This document shows, one piece after another, positions 40,545 to 49,491 of a stretch of DNA of 64,000 bases. A program made the translations under genes and the position numbers. Positions within the stretch are counted from its first letter, which is position 1; every line of letters starts with the position of its first letter. This DNA is from Thiohalocapsa marina (lineage in GTDB: Bacteria > Pseudomonadota > Gammaproteobacteria > Chromatiales > Chromatiaceae): positions 1-64,000 of the forward strand of contig NZ_VWXX01000012.1 in the NCBI RefSeq assembly GCF_008632335.1. The letters run 5' to 3'. The notes under the pieces were generated by a model that did no database searches, was not told where the DNA came from, and saw only the letters and a program-made list of their open reading frames with translations.

Positions 40545-41540
40545 ATGGAACTGGTCTGTCCCGCCGGCAATCTGCCATCGCTGAAGGCGGCCGTCGACAA
40601 TGGCGCCAATGCCGTTTACACCGGCTTTCGCGACGATACCAACGCCCGCCACTTCGCCGGCCTGAACTTCACCCAGGACAAGCTGGCGGAGGGCGTCCGC
40701 TATGCCCGGCGCAAGGGGGTGCGGGTGTTCATCGCGCTGAACACCTACCCGCGTCCGGACGGCTTCAGCCGCTGGCAGCAGGCGGTTGATCGCGCCGCCG
40801 ATCTGGGTGTCGATGCGCTGATCGCCGCCGACATCGGTGTGCTGGATTATGCCGCGCGTACGCATCCGCAGCTGAATCTGCACCTGTCGGTGCAGGGCTC
40901 GGCCACCAATTACGAGGCGCTGCGCTTTTACCAGGAACACTTCGGCGTGAAACGCGCGGTGCTGCCCCGTGTGCTGTCCATGAGCCAGATTCGCCACGTC
41001 ATCGACAACAGCCCGGTGGAGGTAGAGGTGTTCGCCTTCGGCAGCCTGTGCGTGATGGTGGAGGGGCGCTGCATCCTGTCGTCCTACGCCACCGGCCGCT
41101 CGCCGAATACCTACGGCGCCTGTTCGCCGGCGAGCCACGTGGAGTGGGTCGAAACCCCCACGGGCCTGGATACCCGGCTGGGGGGCGTGTTGATCCAGCG
41201 TCACCCCAAGGGTGAGAACGTGGGCTACCCGACGCTGTGCAAGGGCACCTTCCAGGCCGGCGGCAACACCTATCACGCCATCGAGGAGCCCACCAGCCTG
41301 AACGCCATGGAGCTGTTGCCCGAGCTGGCCGCCGCCGGCGTCAAGGCGCTGAAGATCGAGGGCCGCCAGCGCAGCCCGGTCTATGTGGCGCAGGTCACCC
41401 GTGTCTGGCGCCAGGCGCTGGACGCCTTCGAGCGCGCGCCGGAGCAGTTCGCGCCGCGGCCGGAATGGACCGCGGAATTGGGCAAGGTGTCGGAGGGGGC
41501 GCAGACCACCCTCGGTGCCTACCATCGGCCCTGGCAGTGA
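40545..41540 (+). CDS. ubiU: Ubiquinone biosynthesis protein UbiU (U32 family)
   Basis: 331 residues. It is one half of the UbiU-UbiV complex that hydroxylates ubiquinone precursors without O2. The four conserved Cys for a [4Fe-4S] cluster appear in FGSLCVMVEGRCILS (two), TYGACSP and YPTLCKG. The N-terminus MELVCPAGNLPSLKAAVDNGANAVYTG and the KALKIEGRQRSPVYVAQVTRVWR block identify the U32 peptidase-like fold. It is not a protease in this subfamily. ubiV follows 14 bp later. ubiT, the lipid-binding partner, is not in the window. Confidence 0.96.
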   Translation: MELVCPAGNLPSLKAAVDNGANAVYTGFRDDTNARHFAGLNFTQDKLAEGVRYARRKGVRVFIALNTYPRPDGFSRWQQAVDRAADLGVDALIAADIGVLDYAARTHPQLNLHLSVQGSATNYEALRFYQEHFGVKRAVLPRVLSMSQIRHVIDNSPVEVEVFAFGSLCVMVEGRCILSSYATGRSPNTYGACSPASHVEWVETPTGLDTRLGGVLIQRHPKGENVGYPTLCKGTFQAGGNTYHAIEEPTSLNAMELLPELAAAGVKALKIEGRQRSPVYVAQVTRVWRQALDAFERAPEQFAPRPEWTAELGKVSEGAQTTLGAYHRPWQ

Positions 41541-41554
41541 GCGGGAGACAGACA

Positions 41555-42493
41555 ATGAGCACAGCCGACAACCGCCACACCCCGCGCCTGTCCCTGGGGC
41601 CGATCAGCTATTACTGGCCCAAGGACACCGTCGAGGACTTCTATGCCATGGTGGCCGATGCCCCGGTGGACATCGTCTACCTGGGCGAGACCGTCTGCTC
41701 CAAGCGCAACCAGGTGCGCTTCGACGACTGGCTGGCCATCGCCGAGCGCCTCGCGGACGCCGGCAAGGAGGTGGTGCTGTCCACCCTGTCGCTGCTGGAG
41801 GCGGAGTCCGAGCTGCTGCGCCTGCGCGCCATTTGCGGCCAGGACCGATTCCTGGTCGAGGCCAACGACATCGGCGCCGTGCATCTGCTGCAGGGCCGCC
41901 CCTTCGTCGTCGGTCACAGTGTCAATGTCTACAACGAGCACACCCTGGACCTGCTGGCGCGCCAGGGCTGCAGCCGCTGGGTGCTGCCGGTGGAACTCAC
42001 CCACGACACCCTGGCGCAGATGCAGCGGGCGCGCCCGGACGGCGTCGAGACCGAGGTCATGGCCTACGGCCGTCTGCCGCTGGCCTATTCCGCCCGCTGC
42101 TTCACTGCTCGCGCCCGCAACCTGCCCAAGGACGACTGCCGCTATGCCTGCATCGACCATCCGGACGGCATGGTGGTCACCACCCAGGACGACAATCGTT
42201 TCCTGGCGCTGAACGGCATTCAGACCCAGTCCGCCCGCACCATGAACCTGCTGCCGGCGCTGGTGCAGATGCGTGAACTAGGCGTGGACATCCTTCGCCT
42301 CAGCCCGCAGTCGCAACACATGGACAAGGTGATCGCGCTGTTCCATGCCGCCCTGAGCGGCGCTCAGGACCCATCCGATGCCAGTGCACAACTGGAGCGG
42401 TTGATGCCCACCGGTGCCTGTGACGGCTACTGGTACGGCGGGGCCGGCATGGACCTGCACGCCCCCGCAGCCGCCTCGGTGACCGCCGCTTGA
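41555..42493 (+). CDS. ubiV: Ubiquinone biosynthesis protein UbiV (U32 family)
   Basis: 312 residues. The second half of the oxygen-independent hydroxylase. Cysteines that bind its cluster are at YLGETVCSKRN (Cys48) and in YSARCFTARARNLPKDDCRYACIDHPDG (three). LTHDTL and MAYGRLPLAY are family blocks. It starts at ATG 41555, 14 bp after ubiU, with CGGGAG upstream; the open frame further left is the other frame of ubiU. A hairpin (42552-42572) lies 58 bp after the stop. Confidence 0.95.
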   Translation: MSTADNRHTPRLSLGPISYYWPKDTVEDFYAMVADAPVDIVYLGETVCSKRNQVRFDDWLAIAERLADAGKEVVLSTLSLLEAESELLRLRAICGQDRFLVEANDIGAVHLLQGRPFVVGHSVNVYNEHTLDLLARQGCSRWVLPVELTHDTLAQMQRARPDGVETEVMAYGRLPLAYSARCFTARARNLPKDDCRYACIDHPDGMVVTTQDDNRFLALNGIQTQSARTMNLLPALVQMRELGVDILRLSPQSQHMDKVIALFHAALSGAQDPSDASAQLERLMPTGACDGYWYGGAGMDLHAPAAASVTAA

Positions 42494-42551
42494 CGCGAAG
42501 CCGGCCTGACGCCTAGCGATTGCCGTGCGGGGCAAGGATCCCCGCGCGAAC

Positions 42552-42572
42552 AATGCTGAACAAATCAGCATT
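42552..42572 (+). terminator. Hairpin downstream of ubiV, possible terminator
   Basis: A perfect 8-bp stem AATGCTGA/TCAGCATT with loop ACAAA, followed by TCCC. Its right half and flank (AAATCAGCATTTCCCTGGG) resemble a second site at 49426-49444. Confidence 0.5.
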
Positions 42573-42760
42573 TCCCTGGGTGAAAACCATGGCTGGTCGG
42601 GTATTTGCCGCCATTGAATTTTTTCGATGCGTGCCGCGCCCTGTTTTTGTACCCTTAGGATCTGATTCCGGCAGTCGCGGCGCCCCGGTGGCGCGCAGGC
42701 CGTACCCGGCCAGGCCCCGCCTGAGCGGACAGTTGAGCGCAGTCATACGGACGGCAGCAC

Positions 42761-43132
42761 ATGCCCCCTACATCGCAGCACAGCATCCCTGATCTCACGG
42801 ACACCGAGCTCTGGGTCATCCGCACCACGCTCAAAGAGCGCTATGGCCGTGAGCTCGAGGTCCAGCTCGGCGACGCCGACGTGCGCATCAGCCCGGCCGA
42901 TCGCGAGCTGACCCCCTGCCCGGTGGTGGCCTGGCAGTCAGACGACGGCTGTACCTTCGTCATCTTCAAGACCGGCGAGCGCAATTACCGCTGCCAGTTC
43001 TTCTACAAGCCCTACAGGCAGATGGGCACCGGCAACCCGGAGTACGACGACCTGGCGGAATGCGCCGTCGGGCTGCTCCAGGCGCAGGCCGACTTCGCCG
43101 CTGAGCAGCGCGGCGACCTCCCCGGGCGCTAG
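42761..43132 (+). CDS. Conserved-looking hypothetical protein upstream of PPi-PFK
   Basis: 123 residues, soluble, no signal or membrane segment. The sequence has an ordered alpha/beta look: LTDTELWVIRTTLKERYG at the N-terminus, then beta-rich ELEVQLGDADVRISP, CPVVAWQSDDGCTFVIFKTGERNYRCQFFYKPYRQMG, and a helical acidic end. I do not recognise a family. It ends 73 bp before the PPi-PFK gene on the same strand and may share a transcript with it. Composition and codon use are like its neighbours. Confidence 0.75.
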   Translation: MPPTSQHSIPDLTDTELWVIRTTLKERYGRELEVQLGDADVRISPADRELTPCPVVAWQSDDGCTFVIFKTGERNYRCQFFYKPYRQMGTGNPEYDDLAECAVGLLQAQADFAAEQRGDLPGR

Positions 43133-43205
43133 CGCACCTCTGCACAGGGCGGCCGGTGTCGGGTCCATCGTCGATCACGCAAACCAACAACCGAAGAGGA
43201 TACCC

Positions 43206-44459
43206 ATGAGCGCCCAGAATGCCTTCTACGCCCAGTCAGGCGGCGTCACCGCCGTGATCAATGCCTCGGCCTGCGGCGTCATCGAGACCGCGCGGCAGCA
43301 TTCGGACAGGATCGCCAACGTCTACGCCGGTCGCAACGGCATCATCGGCGCCCTCACCGAAGACCTGATCGACACCAATCAGGAGTCCGCCGAGAACATC
43401 GCGGCCCTGCGTCACACCCCGTCCGGCGCCTTCGGTTCCTGCCGCTACAAGCTCAAGAGCCTGGAGGCCAACCAGCGTGAGTACGAGCGCCTGATCGAGG
43501 TGTTCAAGGCCCACGACATCGGCTACTTCTTCTACAACGGCGGCGGCGACTCCGCCGACACCTGCTACAAGGTGTCGCAGCTCTCCGAGAAGATGGGCTA
43601 TCCGGTGCAGGCCATCCATGTGCCCAAGACCGTCGACAATGACCTGCCCATCACCGACAACTGCCCGGGCTTCGGCTCGGTGGCCAAGTACATCGCCACC
43701 TCCACGCTCGAGGCCTCGTTCGACGTGCGCTCCATGAGCGCCACCTCCACCAAGCTCTTCGTGCTCGAGGTCATGGGCCGCCATGCCGGCTGGATCGCTG
43801 CCGCCGGCGCGCTGGTGGAGGACCAGGGCATCCCCGTCATCACGCTGTTCCCGGAGGTGGAGTTCGACCAGGAGAAGTTCCTGGCGGCGGTGAGGGCCAA
43901 GGTGGAACGGCATGGCTACTGCACGGTGTGCGTGTCGGAGGGCTGTCACTGGCCCGACGGCCGCTTCCTGGCGGAGCAGGGCACCCGCGATGCCTTCGGC
44001 CACGCCCAGCTGGGTGGTGCCGCGCCGGTGGTAGCCAACATGGTCAAGGAGGCCTTCGGCTACAAGTTCCACTGGGCGGTTGCCGACTATCTGCAGCGGG
44101 CTGCTCGCCATCTGGCCTCGAAGTCCGATGTGGAGCAGGCCTACGCCCTCGGCAAGGCGGCGGTGGAGTTCGCCCTGGACGGGCAGAACGCCATCATGCC
44201 CACGGTGGTCCGCAAGTCGTCGGCGCCCTACGTCTGGGAGATCGGCAAGGCGCCGCTGGCGGAGGTGGCCAATGTGGAGAAGTTCATGCCCAAGGACTTC
44301 ATCTCCGAGGACGGCTACGGCATCACCGACAAGTGTCGCGAGTACCTCTATCCGCTGATCAGCGGCGAGGACTATCCGCCCTTCGAAAACGGCTTGCCGA
44401 AGTACGTGACGCTGAACAACGCCGGCGTTGCCCGCAAGCTCGGGCCATTCGAGCTCTGA
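43206..44459 (+). CDS. pfp: Pyrophosphate-dependent 6-phosphofructokinase
   Basis: 417 residues. It phosphorylates fructose 6-phosphate with PPi, reversibly. PPi dependence is read from two positions: Asp after the glycine run in NGGGDSADT (Gly in ATP enzymes) and Lys in HVPKTVDNDL (PGTIDND in ATP enzymes). MGRHAGWIAA and the sugar-binding Arg residues follow. AGGA precedes the ATG. It heads a cluster with a small unknown gene, the proton-pumping PPase and the soluble PPase. A joint transcription of PPi-PFK and H+-PPase genes is known in Methylococcus. No ATP-type phosphofructokinase is seen here. Confidence 0.95.
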   Translation: MSAQNAFYAQSGGVTAVINASACGVIETARQHSDRIANVYAGRNGIIGALTEDLIDTNQESAENIAALRHTPSGAFGSCRYKLKSLEANQREYERLIEVFKAHDIGYFFYNGGGDSADTCYKVSQLSEKMGYPVQAIHVPKTVDNDLPITDNCPGFGSVAKYIATSTLEASFDVRSMSATSTKLFVLEVMGRHAGWIAAAGALVEDQGIPVITLFPEVEFDQEKFLAAVRAKVERHGYCTVCVSEGCHWPDGRFLAEQGTRDAFGHAQLGGAAPVVANMVKEAFGYKFHWAVADYLQRAARHLASKSDVEQAYALGKAAVEFALDGQNAIMPTVVRKSSAPYVWEIGKAPLAEVANVEKFMPKDFISEDGYGITDKCREYLYPLISGEDYPPFENGLPKYVTLNNAGVARKLGPFEL

Positions 44460-44479
44460 GGCGCTGAACGACGAACAAG

Positions 44480-44502
44480 AGGGGCCACAGCGGCCCCTTT
44501 TG
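44480..44502 (+). terminator. Rho-independent terminator after PPi-PFK
   Basis: Stem AGGGGCC/GGCCCCT with loop ACAGC, followed by TTTGCTTTT, 20 bp after the stop. It would limit readthrough into the next genes. Confidence 0.85.
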
Positions 44503-44530
44503 CTTTTCGACACTCGAAATGGAGGCTGAG

Positions 44531-44734
44531 ATGACCCTGGATCGCGCACGCGAACTGATCACCACCCAGCTGCAGTTCGGCAGCGGCTACAATCGCAACG
44601 CCGTGCGTCTGCTGCTGGGCGAGGTCCAGCGCACGCACGGTCAGCAGGCCGTGGATGGCCTGATCGGGGAATTCGACCTTGAGCAGGCCTTCGGTCTGCG
44701 GCCCGGCACCGACTTCTCCGGCGTCGGCCGCTGA
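44531..44734 (+). CDS. Small hypothetical protein between PPi-PFK and H+-PPase
   Basis: 67 residues. ATG at 44531 is preceded by GGAGG five bases upstream, an excellent ribosome site (GTG- or ATG-starts further left lack one). The product begins [32 protein letters not shown] and appears mostly helical and soluble, with two amphipathic helices and a C-terminal [15 protein letters not shown] do not know a family. Its place, between two PPi-linked enzymes on one strand, suggests a related or regulatory role, which is inference only. Confidence 0.8.
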   Translation: MTLDRARELITTQLQFGSGYNRNAVRLLLGEVQRTHGQQAVDGLIGEFDLEQAFGLRPGTDFSGVGR

Positions 44735-44804
44735 GCTCCGCGACCGGCGGGGTCGGTTCGCGGCATCGAACCGCCTGTCTAACCAGAAACAGGAGTCAGT
44801 TGTC

Positions 44805-46814
44805 ATGTCATTCGGAACCATCTTCGCCATCCTCTGCGCCTTCGCGGCGCTGGGCTATGGCATCTGGTCGGTGCAGTGGATCCTCAAGCTGCCCGCCGGC
44901 TCGCCACGCATGCAGGAGATTGCCGCTGCGGTGCAGGAGGGGGCCAAGGCCTACCTGAATCGGCAGTACACCACCATCGGCATCGTCGGCGCGGTGCTGG
45001 CCGTGGTGCTGTGGGTCTTTCTCGATACTGCCACTGCTGTGGGTTTCGTGATCGGTGCGGTGCTGTCCGGCGCCGCCGGCTACATCGGCATGAACATCTC
45101 GGTACGGGCCAACGTGCGCACCGCCCAGGCCGCGGAGACCGGGCTCGACAGTGCGCTGCAGGTGGCCTTTCGCGGCGGCGCCATCACCGGCCTGCTGGTG
45201 GTCGGTCTCGGGCTGCTGGGCGTGGCGGGCTACTACGGCATCCTCATGGCCATGGGTCTGGCGCAGGACGTGGTGCTGCACGCGCTGGTGGGCCTGGGCT
45301 TCGGTGGCTCGCTGATCTCCATCTTCGCGCGACTGGGCGGCGGCATCTTCACCAAGGGTGCCGACGTAGGCGCGGACCTGGTGGGCAAGGTGGAGGCTGG
45401 CATCCCCGAGGACGACCCGCGCAATCCGGCGGTGATCGCGGACAACGTCGGTGACAACGTGGGTGATTGCGCCGGCATGGCCGCGGACCTGTTCGAGACC
45501 TATGCCGTCACCGTGGTCGCCACCATGCTGCTGGGTTCGCTGATGCTGGGTACCTCCAGTGCCGTGGTCTACCCGCTGGTGCTCGGCGGCGTGTCCATCA
45601 TCGCGTCCGTTGCAGGCACCTTCTTCGTCAAGGCGCAGGAAGGCGACACCAAGATCATGAACGCCCTGTACAAGGGGCTGATCGTCGCCGGCGGCATCGC
45701 CGCCGTGGCCTTCCTGCCGATCACGCTGATCATGAACCCGGGCGGCGGCATCGGCGCGAGCTTCCTGCTGTACCTGGCGGCGCTGGTGGGCCTGGGCCTG
45801 ACCGGCCTGATGGTGGTCATCACCGAATACTACACGGGTACGGAATTCAGCCCGGTCAAGCTCATCGCCAAGGCCTCCCAGACCGGCCATGCCACCAACA
45901 TCATCGCCGGTCTCGGCGTGTCCATGAAGGCCACAGCCGCGCCGGTGCTGGCGGTCTGTGTCGCCATCCTGCTGTCCTACTGGTTCGGCGGCCTCTACGG
46001 CATCGCCATTGCCGCCACCTCCATGCTCAGCATGACTGGCATCATCGTTGCGCTGGATGCCTTCGGCCCCATCACCGACAATGCCGGCGGCATCGCCGAG
46101 ATGGCGGAACTGGACGAGAAGATCCGCAACATCACCGATCCGCTGGACGCCGTGGGCAACACTACCAAGGCCGTCACCAAGGGCTATGCCATCGGTTCCG
46201 CCGGCCTTGCGGCGCTGGTGCTGTTTGCCGACTACACCCATGCCCTGGGTGACGAGACGCTGAACTTCAGCCTGGACAACCACATGGTCATCATCGGGCT
46301 GTTCATTGGCGGCCTGGTGCCCTATCTGTTCGGGGCCATGGCCATGGAGGCGGTGGGCCGCGCCGCCAGCGGCATCGTCAACGAGGTGCGCCGGCAGTTC
46401 CGCGAGATGCCGGGCATCATGAAGGGCGAGCAGAAGCCTGACTACTCCAGCGCCGTGGACATGCTGACGCGGGATGCCATCAAGGAGATGATCGTGCCGT
46501 CCCTGCTGCCGGTGCTGGTGCCGGTGGTGGTCGGCCTGCTGCTCGGCAAGGAGGCCCTGGGCGGCCTGCTCATCGGCACCATCGTCACGGGTCTGTTCGT
46601 CGCCATCTCCATGACTACCGGCGGCGGCGCCTGGGATAATGCCAAGAAGTACATCGAGGACGGCAACTACGGCGGCAAGGGCTCCGACGCGCACAAGGCG
46701 GCGGTCACCGGCGACACCGTGGGCGACCCGTACAAGGACACCGCCGGTCCGGCGGTCAATCCGCTGATCAAGATCATCAACATCGTGGCCCTGTTGATCG
46801 TGCCCCTGCTGTGA
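44805..46814 (+). CDS. hppA: Membrane-bound proton-pumping inorganic pyrophosphatase, K+-independent type
   Basis: 669 residues with about 16 hydrophobic helices. It couples PPi hydrolysis to H+ export, or makes PPi from the proton gradient in phototrophs. The active site is in [54 protein letters not shown]. The discriminating site reads GNTTKA, with Lys where K+-dependent enzymes have Ala, so it should not need potassium. A second acidic block is [17 protein letters not shown]. Start at 44805 (AGGAGTCAGTTGTC upstream). It is followed by a strong terminator before ppa. Confidence 0.97.
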   Translation: MSFGTIFAILCAFAALGYGIWSVQWILKLPAGSPRMQEIAAAVQEGAKAYLNRQYTTIGIVGAVLAVVLWVFLDTATAVGFVIGAVLSGAAGYIGMNISVRANVRTAQAAETGLDSALQVAFRGGAITGLLVVGLGLLGVAGYYGILMAMGLAQDVVLHALVGLGFGGSLISIFARLGGGIFTKGADVGADLVGKVEAGIPEDDPRNPAVIADNVGDNVGDCAGMAADLFETYAVTVVATMLLGSLMLGTSSAVVYPLVLGGVSIIASVAGTFFVKAQEGDTKIMNALYKGLIVAGGIAAVAFLPITLIMNPGGGIGASFLLYLAALVGLGLTGLMVVITEYYTGTEFSPVKLIAKASQTGHATNIIAGLGVSMKATAAPVLAVCVAILLSYWFGGLYGIAIAATSMLSMTGIIVALDAFGPITDNAGGIAEMAELDEKIRNITDPLDAVGNTTKAVTKGYAIGSAGLAALVLFADYTHALGDETLNFSLDNHMVIIGLFIGGLVPYLFGAMAMEAVGRAASGIVNEVRRQFREMPGIMKGEQKPDYSSAVDMLTRDAIKEMIVPSLLPVLVPVVVGLLLGKEALGGLLIGTIVTGLFVAISMTTGGGAWDNAKKYIEDGNYGGKGSDAHKAAVTGDTVGDPYKDTAGPAVNPLIKIINIVALLIVPLL

Positions 46815-46905
46815 GGCAGACCTCCGGCGTCGGGCAATGCTCTGCATTGTCTGGCGCAGTGGGTAGGCTGCCCGTCGCTGGGGTAGAATGCCAGGCGTAT
46901 CAATC

Positions 46906-46930
46906 GGCCCGCCTGGCGGGCCTTTTTCTT
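46906..46930 (+). terminator. Rho-independent terminator after hppA
   Basis: Stem GGCCCG/CGGGCC with loop CCTGG, then TTTTTCTT. It sits between hppA (stop 46814) and ppa (start 46967). Confidence 0.85.
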
Positions 46931-46966
46931 GCTCTCACATCCTGACAACACAGAGAAACCGACACC

Positions 46967-47515
46967 ATGGACCTGAATCGTGTTCAACGGGGCGATAACG
47001 TCCCCAACGAGATCAACGTCATCATCGAGATCCCGTCCCACGCCGAACCGGTGAAATACGAGATGGACAAGGATACGGGGGCGATGTTCGTCGATCGTTT
47101 CATGACCACGGCCATGCACTATCCGTGCAATTACGGTTATGTGCCGCATACGCTGTCGCTGGACGGCGATCCGGTGGACGTCATGGTGGTCACGCCCTAT
47201 CCGCTGATTCCCGGTTCGGTGATCAAGTGTCGGCCCATCGGCGTGCTGAAGATGACCGACGAGTCCGGTGATGACGCCAAGATCCTGGCGCTGCCCGTGG
47301 ACAAGCTGTTCAAGGGCTATCGCAACATCGAGAGCTTCCGCGACATGCCGTCGCACCTGCTGGATCAGATCGCGCACTTCTTCGAGCATTACAAGGATCT
47401 GGACGAGGGCAAGTGGGTCCGCGTCGGCGGTTGGGCCGGCCGCGACGAGGCCTGCGAAGAGATCATGAGCAGCGTGCGGATGTTCGAAGAGGCACCGGAT
47501 AAGCCGAACTTCTGA
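46967..47515 (+). CDS. ppa: Soluble inorganic pyrophosphatase, family I
   Basis: 182 residues. It hydrolyses PPi in the cytosol with Mg2+. Family blocks: [46 protein letters not shown] (the DxDPxD-type motif LDGDPVD) and KLFKGYRN. Placed behind the terminator, it may be read separately from hppA. Having PPi-PFK, H+-PPase and soluble PPase side by side suggests that the level of PPi is a controlled energy variable in this organism. Confidence 0.97.
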   Translation: MDLNRVQRGDNVPNEINVIIEIPSHAEPVKYEMDKDTGAMFVDRFMTTAMHYPCNYGYVPHTLSLDGDPVDVMVVTPYPLIPGSVIKCRPIGVLKMTDESGDDAKILALPVDKLFKGYRNIESFRDMPSHLLDQIAHFFEHYKDLDEGKWVRVGGWAGRDEACEEIMSSVRMFEEAPDKPNF

Positions 47516-47637
47516 CTCCGACGGCGGCCGGCCCGCCCGCGGGCGGGCGTCGGCCAGGCGCCGGCTGCCAGTCGTCAACTGCTGGCCGCCAGCTACTCTG
47601 CAAGCAAGCCCCGGCCAAGTCCGAACCGGCACAGGTC

Positions 47638-48564
47638 TCAGCCGGCCAGCCGTACCAGCACTGCATGGGCCAGGCCGATGCCGATCAGGCCGCCCAGCAA
47701 GGTCCCGCCGAAGGCTGTCAGCCGCAGCCGCCGGGTCATCGCACCCTCGTCCTCGGTGGAGACCACGAACGGGTGCCGCGCGTCGTCGGTCGGCCCTACC
47801 CGGGCCAGCACCGGCTCCATGGCCAGGCGTGCCTCGGCCTGCTGCGCCAGGTGCGCGGCCTGCGCCCGTGCCTGCTCCCATTCCGCGGCATCGATGTCAC
47901 CGTCGCCATTGCGATCGAACACGCGCAGGCGCTCCGGGTTGCGCTTCCATTGCGCCAGCAGGTGCCGGGTCAGGCGTTGGCGCTCGCGCACATCCCGGCG
48001 CGGGGTCTGCAGGTTGCCCAGGACATAGACGGGTTCCTGGTCCAGGATGCGGTCTTCGGTGAGCCGATAGCGCCGCGGGTGGTGCCGCCATGCCAGAATT
48101 TGCCAGGGCCGGTCCTGCGCGGCTCCGCCGGCTTGGGCGCTGTACCAGGTCTTGTGTATCCGACAGCGCAGATCCGCCTGCGCCGGGTCCACCAGGCAGC
48201 GGCCGCTGCCGTCATCCAGCAGGAACGGGCGCCCGGCATCCCCTCGCTCGATGGTCACCCAGCGTTCCTTGCCGCTGCTGCCCCGGCGCTCCTGGACCTG
48301 GTACCGATACCAGACACAGGGCGAGCCGCTCAGCTTGGCCAGGATCGGCCCCCGTAGGGCCAGGGCCTGGCCCTTGAGTTCCACATACCCCTGCGGCGCG
48401 GAGCGAATCCGTGCTGTCGGCGTATCCAGCACCAGTCGCAGCTTCCAGAAGGCCGCCAGCCCCTGGCGCACGGACAGGACCGTGAACATCGCCGCAAAGG
48501 CGGCGAAAAACCAGAATTCCGCCGGGTCGGCGTCGATGGCCGTCCGGCTCAGAAAATCCAGCAT
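47638..48564 (-). CDS. GIDE-domain membrane protein with EF-hand motif
   Basis: 308 residues. A hydrophobic helix near the N-terminus (about 17-35) and another near the C-terminus (about 285-305). Between them is a domain like GIDE, the membrane domain of a eukaryotic E3 ligase found also in bacteria (VELKGQALALRGPILAKLSGSPCVWYRYQV, DRILDQEPVYVLGN). Residues near 220 contain DRNGDGDIDAAEWE, a canonical EF-hand loop with Asp, Asn, Asp, Gly, Ile and Glu in register. It follows lemA by 84 bp, a common pairing. No catalytic function is known for the bacterial proteins. Confidence 0.83.
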   Translation of the reverse strand: MLDFLSRTAIDADPAEFWFFAAFAAMFTVLSVRQGLAAFWKLRLVLDTPTARIRSAPQGYVELKGQALALRGPILAKLSGSPCVWYRYQVQERRGSSGKERWVTIERGDAGRPFLLDDGSGRCLVDPAQADLRCRIHKTWYSAQAGGAAQDRPWQILAWRHHPRRYRLTEDRILDQEPVYVLGNLQTPRRDVRERQRLTRHLLAQWKRNPERLRVFDRNGDGDIDAAEWEQARAQAAHLAQQAEARLAMEPVLARVGPTDDARHPFVVSTEDEGAMTRRLRLTAFGGTLLGGLIGIGLAHAVLVRLAG

Positions 48565-48648
48565 GGGATCCGGTACCGGGTGCGGTTGGGGGCTGGGGAA
48601 CTGCCTGGATTTCAGCCTTGGGGGCCGGCTGGGGCAGGCACGCCGCGG

Positions 48649-49218
48649 CTAGGCAAAGAGGCCGGCGACGTCGACGTCCTTACGCGCGGCCTGGAACTCC
48701 AGCAACTCAAAGGGCCTGAAGCCGAACAGCCGCGCAACCAGCAGATCCGGGAACTGCTCCCGCCGGATGTTGTTCAGGTTGACGCTCTCGTTGTACAGCT
48801 CCCGGCGGTCGGCAATGGTGTCCTCCAGTTGCGAGATGCGCTGGGACAACTGCTGAAAGCTCTGGTTGGCCTTCAGGTCCGGGTAGTTCTCGGCCAGGGC
48901 CAGCAACCGGTCCAGGCCGATGCGCAGTTCCGTCTCGGCGCTGCCCAGGCCTTGCACATCGCCCCGCGCCTGGGCGCTGAACACCTCGCTGCGGGCGCGC
49001 ACCACCCGTTCCAGGGTCTCCTGCTCGTAGCTCATGTACTCCTTGCACACCGCCACCAGCTTGGGCAACTCATCATGCCGCTGCTTCAACGACACATCGA
49101 TGTTCGACCAGGCCTTGCCCACCGTATGCTTCAGCCGCACCAGATTGTTGTAGATCACCACCCCATACAGGGCCACGATGACCCCAAGGCACAGAAGGAC
49201 TATCAGCGTCAGGTTCAT
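48649..49218 (-). CDS. lemA: LemA family membrane protein
   Basis: 189 residues from the ATG at 49218 (AGGGTGG five bases upstream); the ATG at 49248 would add ten residues and also has a plausible site. One N-terminal membrane helix (LTLIVLLCLGVIVALYGVVIYN), then long helices with the family blocks KAWSNIDVSLKQRHDELPKLVAVCKEYM, YNESVNLNNIRREQFPDLLVARLFGF. Its role is unknown. It probably forms one unit with the GIDE-domain gene. Confidence 0.93.
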   Translation of the reverse strand: MNLTLIVLLCLGVIVALYGVVIYNNLVRLKHTVGKAWSNIDVSLKQRHDELPKLVAVCKEYMSYEQETLERVVRARSEVFSAQARGDVQGLGSAETELRIGLDRLLALAENYPDLKANQSFQQLSQRISQLEDTIADRRELYNESVNLNNIRREQFPDLLVARLFGFRPFELLEFQAARKDVDVAGLFA

Positions 49219-49400
49219 GGGCCACCCTGTGTTGTGTTCGTTGTGCATCAGCGAGTCCCCCGGTCTGCGGTTGGCGTCGAGGCCAGCAACGCAGAGGAGA
49301 CGGGTTGCCCTGATTATATACAGCCGTTGTATGAGCTTCAGGCTGTCGCGGTTTGGGCGGCGAAGGAAACCATGGTCGTACCCCGCTGCGCTGCTCGCGT

Positions 49401-49433
49401 GCTGATTTTGGCCAGGATGGCCAATAAATCAGC
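49401..49433. repeat. Hairpin element between lemA and the methyltransferase-like gene
   Basis: Outer stem GCTGATTT/AAATCAGC (49401-49408 and 49426-49433) and inner stem TGGCC/GGCCA around AGGAT. It is in a 273-bp gap with no gene. Its right side resembles the element at 42565-42580. Confidence 0.6.
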
Positions 49434-49491
49434 ATCTTCCTGGGCCTGAAGAACGGAAACCTGCGCCAGAAGCCCCTCGAGCCGATCTCGG

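Noticed and set aside
44808-46847. A 679-codon minus-strand frame opposite hppA
   Set aside because: Rich in His/Asp/Gln, with no motif. hppA has the full pump signature.
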